Positions 7,433 to 12,387 of a stretch of DNA of 12,387 nucleotides are shown here, piece by piece. A model generated the notes under the pieces. The model was not told the DNA's origin, made no database searches, and saw nothing but the letters and a program-made list of their open reading frames with translations. Origin of the DNA: JBGQDM01 sp041495845 (lineage in GTDB: Bacteria; Acidobacteriota; Terriglobia; Terriglobales; Acidobacteriaceae); contig JBGQDM010000096.1 of NCBI GenBank assembly GCA_041495845.1, forward strand, positions 1 through 12,387, written 5' to 3'. The position numbers were made by a program, and so were the translations under genes. The first letter of the stretch is position 1. Every line of letters begins with the position of its first letter.

Positions 7433-8389
7433 CTACGGCCGCACAGCCACAATGCTCGCCGCCCCGGCTGCTTGAAATGCCATTGCGGCCGTCCGCGCGG
7501 CGAAAATTTTGCCGCCGCTGGTGGGGACATACAGAATGTCTTCCGGTTCCATGGCCACGTCGGCCGCCTGCGCTTTGAGAATGCGACCCAGAGGGACCTT
7601 GATCTGCTCCACTTTGTCGCCTCTCTTGCGAATCAGGACCGCGTGCCCCATGGACGCGGTGCGGCCCGGTCCCCCGGCCAACGCCAGCGCCTTCAGTACG
7701 CTCAAATTCGCGCGATCGGCCACGAAACCACTGGGTCGAGTCACATCACCCACCACATAAAATACTCCGGCCCGTGACACCGCAATCGTGTCCCCGGCCC
7801 TTACCGCCACATTGGCATCGCTGGCCTGCGAAAAATCCTGAGGCAACTCCAGGTTCTCCGTCTTTGCCTCGGGTCGCCGGTGGGTCACGGACGCGGTTCG
7901 CCCGGCCCGATCCGTTAAGCCGCCCGCCGCAGAGATTAAGTCAAACAACCGCCGCTCGCTTACCACCGGATACACTCCGGGCCGCGTCACCTCTCCCAAC
8001 ACGCTGATCGTAGCCGTAGCCGATTCGCTCACCAGCACGCTCACGTGCGGGCCGCGCACGAACCCGCCGTCGGAAAGCCGTTTCTCAATCTCGGTTTGCA
8101 CCTGCTCCGGCGTCAGACCTTCCACCGGAACGGCGTCAATCAGCGGCAGATACACTGTGCCGCCGCTCCCCACGCGTACCTTTTGCGAGAGCTCAGGAAT
8201 TCCGTAGACGTTGACCTCAATCAGGTCCCCCGGCCCCAGCCGCAGCCCGGACTGGTCGCTTTCCATCTTCGCCACTGAGCGCGGCGCCATTTCGGGGCCC
8301 GCCGCTACAGGAGCGGACGTCGAACTCTGCGCCCAAACGCCTCCACTCGCAACCACCAAGCTCAGCAGTACTTGCCGCCAACGGTTCAC
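7433..8389 (-). CDS. Polysaccharide export protein (Wza-like, SLBB domains)
   Basis: A 318-residue outer-membrane-type export protein. The start is GTG at 8389, preceded six bases upstream by AGGAGAGG; the frame is open 51 bases further but without this support. Residues 1-20 form a signal peptide ending VWA-Q with no lipobox cysteine, so unlike E. coli Wza it is not predicted to be a lipoprotein. A poly-export domain follows at about 48-122 (LGPGDLIEVNVYGIPELS, VRVGSGGTVYLPLIDAV), then two SLBB-like beta-grasp domains at about 127-205 (VLGEVTRPGVYPV) and 209-288 (YVVGDVTRPSGFV; EPEDILYVPTS). The alanine-rich C-terminal helix (296-314) may be the equivalent of the membrane-spanning helix of Wza. 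It should form the periplasmic/outer-membrane exit channel for the glycan. It converges on the biosynthesis operon and diverges from the WecA-type gene. Confidence 0.93.
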   Translation of the reverse strand: MNRWRQVLLSLVVASGGVWAQSSTSAPVAAGPEMAPRSVAKMESDQSGLRLGPGDLIEVNVYGIPELSQKVRVGSGGTVYLPLIDAVPVEGLTPEQVQTEIEKRLSDGGFVRGPHVSVLVSESATATISVLGEVTRPGVYPVVSERRLFDLISAAGGLTDRAGRTASVTHRRPEAKTENLELPQDFSQASDANVAVRAGDTIAVSRAGVFYVVGDVTRPSGFVADRANLSVLKALALAGGPGRTASMGHAVLIRKRGDKVEQIKVPLGRILKAQAADVAMEPEDILYVPTSGGKIFAARTAAMAFQAAGAASIVAVRP

Positions 8390-8395
8390 GGGGAG

Positions 8396-8403
8396 CCTCT
8401 CCT
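8396..8403 (-). promoter_or_regulatory. Ribosome binding site of the export gene
   Basis: AGGAGAGG on the minus strand, six bases from GTG 8389. This choice also puts a clean signal peptide at the very N-terminus. Confidence 0.7.
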
Positions 8404-8405
8404 GA

Positions 8406-8449
8406 AAAATTGCTTTGGAATTTACTCCCGAGTCTAGCACAGCAATTTT
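8406..8449 (-). promoter_or_regulatory. 9-bp inverted repeat upstream of export gene
   Basis: AAAATTGCT (8406-8414) and AGCAATTTT (8441-8449) are perfect inverted copies separated by 26 bases, ending two bases upstream of the export gene's ribosome binding site. A weak minus-strand promoter can be drawn between and within the arms: TTGCTG at 8445-8440 and TAAATT at 8423-8418, spacer 16. The repeat could be an operator pair or a leader hairpin; the sequence does not decide between them. Confidence 0.35.
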
Positions 8450-8473
8450 CTGCCGGCGCCCGGACGCAAGTTT

Positions 8474-8498
8474 TCCACAAGGGTGTCAAGTTTGTGGA
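8474..8498. promoter_or_regulatory. TCCACAA-N11-TTGTGGA inverted repeat (possible operator)
   Basis: TCCACAA (8474-8480) and TTGTGGA (8492-8498) form a perfect 7-base inverted repeat with an 11-base spacer. It abuts the -35 hexamer of the predicted WecA-gene promoter, a normal place for a regulator site. The left arm sits in TTTTCCACA, one base from the DnaA-box consensus TTATCCACA. Confidence 0.35.
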
Positions 8499-8527
8499 TT
8501 GCCAGCCCTAGTCGCGGTTGCTATATT
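8499..8527 (+). promoter_or_regulatory. Predicted sigma-70-type promoter for the WecA-type gene
   Basis: TTGCCA (8499-8504) and TATATT (8522-8527) each match the consensus hexamers at five of six positions and are exactly 17 bases apart. Transcription would start near 8534 and leave a leader of about 95 bases before GTG 8629. Confidence 0.55.
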
Positions 8528-8628
8528 TGCAAACAAGTTCCCAGTGTTTTGTTTTGTATCACTCAGCCACATCGGTTCGTGGGGCGTTTATAGCCTCGCG
8601 AAAAGCGCTTGACTTCGGGAAAGCTTGA

Positions 8629-10194
8629 GTGACGGCCCTTTACTTCGGTTCATTTAGCCTTGCGTTGCTGGCCACGTTCGTACTCACCAAGTACGTGCGC
8701 GACTATGCCCTTGCCCGTGGCTGGGTGGCCACGCCCGCCTCAGGGCGCCACCTGCACACCTCGCCCATCCCGCGCCTGGGTGGCGTGGCGATTTTCCTGG
8801 GCTTTATCATCACCGTCGCTGTCGCCTCTGTACTCGGTACTCATTCCTCGGTCCTTTCAGAAAAGATCTCTCTCCCCAAGCTCGCAACTTTGCTTGGCCC
8901 CGCTCTGATCGTCTTCCTGCTGGGAGTGTATGACGACCTGCGCGGCGCCGCACCCTGGTTGAAGTTCACCACCCAGGGGATTGCCGCGACGCTGCTTTTC
9001 TTCTGCGGACTCGGCATTCTCGATTTGCCGCTGCTGTTTGGCTCGCGTCATTTCAGCTGGCTCGTGGGTTTGCCTCTGACCATCATCTGGGTCCTGGGCA
9101 TCACTAACGCGTTCAACCTGATTGACGGCCTCGACGGCTTGGCCGCTGGCTCCGCCTTGTTCTCCACCTTGGTCGTTTTCGTCGTTTCCCTGGTCAGTCA
9201 TTCCTGGCTGGTGGCGCTGCTGACCATTGCCCTCGCCGGCGCCATCCTCGGGTTTCTGCGTTTTAATTTCAACCCGGCGACCATTTTTCTCGGAGACTGC
9301 GGCAGCCTCTTCATCGGATTCCTGCTCAGCGCGCTGTCGCTCGAGAGTGCCACCAAGGCGCCCACGATCATCGCCGTCGCGATTCCGGTAGTCTCTTTTG
9401 GCCTGCCCATTCTGGAAACGGCGATTTCGATCCTGCGCCGTTTGATCAGCGGCCGTCCCGTGTTTACCGCCGACCGCGAACACATTCACCACAAACTGCT
9501 GGAGCGCGGCCTTTCCCATCGTCAGGTGGTGATCGTTCTCTACGCCGTCTCCGCTCTGTTCGGGCTGCTCAGCCTGTTCTTGCTCTGGCCCACCGGCAGC
9601 ACACTCGGCCTCGTGCTCGCGGTGCTCGGTACCGGCGTCTGGCTCGGTGTCCAGCATCTCGGCTATCTGGAGTTCGGTGAGCTTCGTCGCGTTGCGCAAC
9701 GCACCATCGAGCAGCCGCGGATTTTCGTCAATAACCTGGCCATCCGCCGCGCCATCGCCGAGCTCCGGGTCGCCCGCGACTACGACCAGATCTGCCGCAT
9801 CCTGGTGGCTGCTTTTGAAACCAACGATTTTGATCGTTTTGAACTTCAGGTGCACACCTACGCCGGAGAATTTTCCAGCCGCTCCCGGCCGGAGTTGTTC
9901 GGTGAAGAGGGCGAACTGTTTTGCTCGTGGAACCGTGCCAGTGTCCCCGGCCCGCGCGAGATCGCTCCCATGTGGAGGCTGAATCTCGATCTCATCACCA
10001 GCGGCAACCACAATCGCGGCGCCATGACGATTTCGCGGAGCTACACTTCCCGCACCTTGCAGTTGGACATCAACCTCCTGACCAGCGAATTTCCCGGGAC
10101 TCTGGCCGATGCCCTCGATCGCGTCCTTCGCCTCGAAGCCGTCCCACTCGCGATGACCGCCGACGGCGCCTTCGCCGCCACCCGCCCGAATTAG
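8629..10194 (+). CDS. WecA/TagO-type polyprenyl-phosphate HexNAc-1-phosphate transferase with C-terminal extension
   Basis: A 521-residue integral membrane enzyme that should transfer a sugar-1-phosphate, classically GlcNAc-1-P from UDP-GlcNAc, to undecaprenyl phosphate, starting lipid-linked glycan synthesis. The start is GTG 8629 with GGGAAAG about six bases upstream. Hallmarks of the MraY/WecA superfamily are present: DD at 102-103 in GVYDDLRG, NAFNLIDGLDGLAAG (160-174), FLGDCGS (220-226) and the cytoplasmic HIHH motif (285-288, in DREHIHHKLLERG). About ten hydrophobic segments lie between residues 1 and 345. A normal enzyme would end near 350; here about 175 further residues (346-521) form a soluble, probably cytoplasmic domain I cannot assign. 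The nearby exporter and glycosyltransferase suggest it primes the polysaccharide of this locus, though a cell-wide role is possible. Confidence 0.93.
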   Translation: MTALYFGSFSLALLATFVLTKYVRDYALARGWVATPASGRHLHTSPIPRLGGVAIFLGFIITVAVASVLGTHSSVLSEKISLPKLATLLGPALIVFLLGVYDDLRGAAPWLKFTTQGIAATLLFFCGLGILDLPLLFGSRHFSWLVGLPLTIIWVLGITNAFNLIDGLDGLAAGSALFSTLVVFVVSLVSHSWLVALLTIALAGAILGFLRFNFNPATIFLGDCGSLFIGFLLSALSLESATKAPTIIAVAIPVVSFGLPILETAISILRRLISGRPVFTADREHIHHKLLERGLSHRQVVIVLYAVSALFGLLSLFLLWPTGSTLGLVLAVLGTGVWLGVQHLGYLEFGELRRVAQRTIEQPRIFVNNLAIRRAIAELRVARDYDQICRILVAAFETNDFDRFELQVHTYAGEFSSRSRPELFGEEGELFCSWNRASVPGPREIAPMWRLNLDLITSGNHNRGAMTISRSYTSRTLQLDINLLTSEFPGTLADALDRVLRLEAVPLAMTADGAFAATRPN

Positions 10195-10308
10195 CTCCGC
10201 ACCGTTTATCCACAGCGCAGAATCAATTCTGCCACTTCTGGCATCCGCGCCCAACCGATACCCTTTCCTTTTCTCCAAACTTGTTTGGTTCGAACCGGGA
10301 GACCCCCA
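10195..10308. other. Intergenic region with small hairpins and a DnaA-box-like site
   Basis: This 114-base gap holds a perfect TTATCCACA at 10206-10214, a GCAGAAT-CA-ATTCTGC inverted repeat at 10217-10232, an overlapping GCCA-CTTC-TGGC at 10231-10242, CCAAAC-TT-GTTTGG at 10275-10288 and the palindrome GGTTCGAACC at 10287-10296. None is followed by a T-run, so no intrinsic terminator is called. No convincing promoter is seen. Confidence 0.4.
10297..10302 (+). promoter_or_regulatory. Ribosome binding site supporting TTG start at 10309
   Basis: GGGAGA lies six bases before TTG 10309. GTG 10336, with GAAGGCGG about eight bases upstream, is a reasonable alternative; TTG 10285 is less well supported. 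Confidence 0.45.
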
Positions 10309-11124
10309 TTGGCAGGCTGGTTGAAGGCGGCAAACGTGGATTTCATCTCGCTGCAGGCGGCAGTTTTTTGCGGCGAGTGCGAGTTAATCAGCGCCAACAA
10401 CACGCCGTTCTGCCTGGCCTGCGGCAGCAAAGCGCTGCTGAGCCTGTCCCGCGTGATGGGTGGTTCGCTGCACGGGGTCTCCACCGCCAACCTGATCCAT
10501 GATGCCGCTTTCGACCGCATCGTGCGCGAACTCCTGCACACCGTGCCCGCGCCCGCCGCTGAGGTTTTCGCTGCGCTCGCGGAGACGCCCCATGCCCCGC
10601 GCCATCGCTCCCACACCAAGTCTCAAGAACGTTCGCTCCGCCGCCATACCAGCCGGGTTCTCGGCAACGTGTCCGCATTTGATCTTGATCTTGAACCCGC
10701 CATCAGTGTCATCACCGATCGTGCTCAGGTCCTTACCGGCGCCACCGGTGCTGCCATCGCGCTGCGCAGGGGCGAAGAGATTGTCTGCCGCTCCCGCGCC
10801 GGACGCACCGCTCCTGACCTTGGTGTGCGCCTGCAAACCGAAACCGGCATCTCCGCCCACTGTGTCCGCACCGGCGAGATTCTTGTCTGCAATGACGCCG
10901 AAGCCAACCCGCAGGTGGACGTCGCCGCCTCCCGCCGTCTCGGTGTCCGCAGCATCCTGGTCGCGCCGCTCCGCTGCTTCCAGCACACCCTGGGCGTCTT
11001 TGAAGTGCTTTCCTCCAACCCTTACGCCTTTGATCAGCGCCATGTCGCCACCCTGCAGATGCTGTCGGGCATGATGGTCGCCGCCATCAGCCGTGTCCTC
11101 GAACGTCATCAGCCCGCCCGCTGA
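10309..11124 (+). CDS. Zinc-ribbon and GAF-domain protein
   Basis: A 271-residue soluble protein. The N-terminus has a four-cysteine zinc-ribbon-like knuckle, Cys21-x2-Cys24-x10-Cys35-x2-Cys38 (FCGECELISANNTPFCLACG). A linker rich in Arg, His and Ser runs to about residue 120. A GAF domain occupies about 130-262, recognisable by LTGATGAAIAL (142-152), TGISAHCVRTGEILVCNDA (179-197) and RSILVAPL (214-221). GAF domains bind small ligands or mediate dimer contacts; no output domain is attached, so it is probably a single-domain sensor or adaptor. The GAF domain is clearly related to that of the next protein. The start is TTG 10309 or GTG 10336; both keep the cysteine knuckle intact. No DNA-binding, kinase or cyclase domain is seen. 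The ligand is unknown. Confidence 0.85.
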   Translation: MAGWLKAANVDFISLQAAVFCGECELISANNTPFCLACGSKALLSLSRVMGGSLHGVSTANLIHDAAFDRIVRELLHTVPAPAAEVFAALAETPHAPRHRSHTKSQERSLRRHTSRVLGNVSAFDLDLEPAISVITDRAQVLTGATGAAIALRRGEEIVCRSRAGRTAPDLGVRLQTETGISAHCVRTGEILVCNDAEANPQVDVAASRRLGVRSILVAPLRCFQHTLGVFEVLSSNPYAFDQRHVATLQMLSGMMVAAISRVLERHQPAR

Positions 11125-11182
11125 CCGCGAAATCCCTGCTCCCTTTTTGCTCCGGTCGCGGTAAGATGGCCTGCAACCCGAT

Positions 11183-12387
11183 ATGAGCATCCGGGCTGTG
11201 CCACCGTCTCCCGAAGCGAAGGATTGGATCGCGCCCCCTCGCGACCGGCGCCGTCTCCCGCGCTATCGCGCTCTCGCTCCCATCTACGCCATTCTGCCGC
11301 GCACCGCTCCTGACCGCGGCATGGAACTCTCGGAGGTCCTCGACCTGAGCGAGCAAGGATTGTGTCTGCTCAGTCCCTCCCCGCTCCAACCCGGCGCGGC
11401 GCTTGATCTCAGTGTTGATCTCTCCTCCGAAGGCACATTCCTTCCGCTCGCCGGACACGTTGTCTGGTTCGATCCGACTGGCCGCGCCGGCATCGCCTTG
11501 GCCCAGATTCCGGCCGAGGCGCTCCACGCCCTGCACCACTGGCTGGAGAGCGGTCGCGCCGCTCCGGTGCCTGGGGAAATTCCCGTAGCGGTTCCCGCTG
11601 CCGCCGCAATTGCCCCTGCCCCGGTCGAAGCTGCCATCGCCCCATCCCCCATCGGACCCGCACTCGTTCCCGCCCTCTCTCTCGCGCCGCTCGCTGTTCC
11701 GTTTCATCTTCCACAGCCGGAAGCGGAATGGAATGAATTGGTAGTGCGTGCGCAGGCCTTCACCGGTGCCACCGGCGTCGCTCTGGCCTGGTTCGATGGC
11801 CGCGAAGTTGTATGCTGCGCCATCTCCGGCAGCGATACGCCTTCCCTCGGCTCCACCATCAATCTGGATTCCGGCTTTTCCGCGCAGGCCGTGCGCAGCG
11901 GTCGCGTGCTCGTCTGCCACGACGCTTTCACCGACGAGCGCACCGACCACGGCATCTGCGAGCAGTTGAGCATTCGCTCCATCCTCGCCGTTCCGCTCAC
12001 CTCCAACGGCGGTGTTGCCGGACTCCTGTCAACATTCTCGCCGCGCACCCGCGCCTTTGTTGCCTCGGATGCTGTGGCTCTCCAACGCCTGGCGCAGCCT
12101 GCGCTCGCCCTCCAGGCCCAGAACGGCCAGTTGCGCGTCCTGGTTCCACCTGCTCCACCCGTGCGTGTGGCACCGCCCCCAACCGCCATCGTTCCACCTC
12201 CGCCTACTCCGGCTCCGCCAACCGCCGCCGCCCGGCATGAGCTCGACGAATCGCGGGCCGCCTCCGAAAATTCCTTTTCCGAGGCTGAACTCACCGCCTC
12301 CGAGCCGTCACCTCTCAGCCGCCTCCGCCGCATCTTGCTTGGCCTGGCCACCCTGGCCGTCGCCGCCGCTGTCTTCTGGATCGTAGC
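11183..12387 (+). CDS. PilZ-GAF-proline-rich-transmembrane protein, 3' partial
   Basis: The frame runs from ATG 11183 (first start after an in-frame TAA at 11162) to the window edge without a stop, giving 401 residues so far. A PilZ domain spans about 20-122 and keeps both c-di-GMP contacts: RxxxR at Arg23-Arg27 (RRLPR) and DxSxxG at 54-59 (DLSEQG), followed by GHVVWFDPTGRAGI (91-104). An Ala/Pro linker leads to a GAF domain at about 183-312 (FTGATGVALAW, GFSAQAVRSGRVLVCHDA, RSILAVPL). A proline-rich stretch (321-348), an acidic/serine segment and a basic patch RLRR (380-383) then precede a hydrophobic segment from 384 that looks like a transmembrane helix with the sensory part in the cytoplasm. 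What follows the membrane is outside the window; a TonB-like or other periplasmic domain is possible but unseen. No good ribosome binding site is present. It is 58 bases from the zinc-ribbon/GAF gene. Confidence 0.87.
   Translation, partial: MSIRAVPPSPEAKDWIAPPRDRRRLPRYRALAPIYAILPRTAPDRGMELSEVLDLSEQGLCLLSPSPLQPGAALDLSVDLSSEGTFLPLAGHVVWFDPTGRAGIALAQIPAEALHALHHWLESGRAAPVPGEIPVAVPAAAAIAPAPVEAAIAPSPIGPALVPALSLAPLAVPFHLPQPEAEWNELVVRAQAFTGATGVALAWFDGREVVCCAISGSDTPSLGSTINLDSGFSAQAVRSGRVLVCHDAFTDERTDHGICEQLSIRSILAVPLTSNGGVAGLLSTFSPRTRAFVASDAVALQRLAQPALALQAQNGQLRVLVPPAPPVRVAPPPTAIVPPPPTPAPPTAAARHELDESRAASENSFSEAELTASEPSPLSRLRRILLGLATLAVAAAVFWIV

Larger units (their letters stand above)
8390..8628. other. 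Divergent intergenic regulatory region
   Basis: This 239-base region sits between the divergently transcribed export gene and WecA-type gene and is visibly more AT-rich than its surroundings. It contains the two inverted repeats and the plus-strand promoter listed separately. No small reading frame here has convincing support. Confidence 0.6.

Noticed and set aside
8484..8489. TTGACA on the minus strand as -35 for the export gene
   Set aside because: Nothing resembling a -10 hexamer lies 16-18 bases downstream on that strand.
8609..8614. TTGACT as a -35 hexamer just upstream of GTG 8629
   Set aside because: A -10 element would fall inside the coding region and no TATAAT-like sequence is there.
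8471..10214. DnaA-box-like sites as evidence of a replication origin
   Set aside because: Only one perfect and one near box are present, 1.7 kb apart, with no AT-rich unwinding region or dnaA/dnaN/parAB genes.
10217..10242. Hairpins GCAGAAT-CA-ATTCTGC and GCCA-CTTC-TGGC as a terminator for the WecA-type gene
   Set aside because: Neither is GC-rich enough nor followed by a T-run; left as uninterpreted inverted repeats.
8857..10278. Minus-strand open frame of 473 codons opposite the WecA-type gene
   Set aside because: Its composition (runs of Glu, Gln, Asp, Gly) is the mirror of a hydrophobic membrane protein, and the plus strand carries all catalytic motifs.
10283..10302. tRNA T-arm-like GGTTCGAACC, considered as a tRNA or tRNA remnant
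   Set aside because: The flanking bases do not form a 5-bp T-stem around a 7-base loop, and no acceptor, D- or anticodon arm fits upstream.
10384..11950. Two overlapping minus-strand frames (10384-11190 and 11087-11950) opposite the GAF genes
   Set aside because: Both are antisense to GAF and PilZ domains that are clear on the plus strand; their glycine- and arginine-rich translations look like shadows.
1..12387. CRISPR array, insertion sequence, integrase or attachment site
   Set aside because: No regularly spaced perfect repeats, no transposase or recombinase motifs and no terminal inverted repeats were seen on either strand.

Overview
The window is a GC-rich bacterial region that reads as a surface- or exo-polysaccharide locus followed by a small sensory and regulatory module. 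No taxonomic marker (rRNA, ribosomal protein) is present. The organism call is therefore inference: high GC, frequent GTG/TTG starts, a bi-domain sugar oxidoreductase, a Wza-like exporter with a signal-peptidase-I type leader, a WecA-type enzyme with a long C-terminal tail and PilZ/GAF proteins together suggest a soil-type Acidobacteriota. Another GC-rich Gram-negative soil lineage is not excluded.

Layout. (1) Bases 1-7300 hold five tightly packed plus-strand genes that look like one operon whose promoter lies upstream of the window. In order they are a 5'-truncated bi-domain dehydrogenase (zinc-type MDR fused to Gfo/Idh/MocA), a NodU/CmcH-type carbamoyltransferase, an uncharacterised beta-propeller protein with an Asp-box, a D-glucuronyl C5-epimerase-family protein (start GTG at 5032, overlapping the preceding stop by 4 bases), and a GT4 glycosyltransferase. 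(2) Bases 7301-7432 are a convergent intergenic region with a degenerate CTCAGCG/CTCTGCGG-type repeat. (3) Bases 7433-8389, minus strand, encode a Wza-like polysaccharide export protein. (4) Bases 8390-8628 are a divergent regulatory region with a good sigma-70-type promoter and two inverted repeats. (5) Bases 8629-10194 encode a WecA/TagO-type polyprenyl-phosphate sugar-1-phosphate transferase with an unusual C-terminal domain of about 175 residues. (6) Bases 10309-11124 encode a zinc-ribbon plus GAF protein. (7) Bases 11183 to the window end encode a PilZ-GAF-proline-rich-transmembrane protein that runs off the edge. It has no stop codon inside the window.

How the genes may work together (inference): the WecA-type enzyme would start the lipid-linked glycan and the GT4 enzyme would extend it. 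The bi-domain oxidoreductase, C5-epimerase and carbamoyltransferase would tailor the sugars, possibly giving C5-epimerised uronic acid (iduronate-like) residues and O-carbamoyl groups. The Wza-like protein would export the product through the outer membrane. The PilZ protein keeps both c-di-GMP-binding motifs and is a natural candidate for linking the pathway to c-di-GMP. The two neighbouring GAF proteins carry recognisably paralogous GAF domains. Nearly every start codon chosen here is GTG or TTG.

The most interesting elements are the combination of C5-epimerase, carbamoyltransferase and orphan beta-propeller, the tailed WecA enzyme, and the paired GAF proteins next to a polysaccharide locus.
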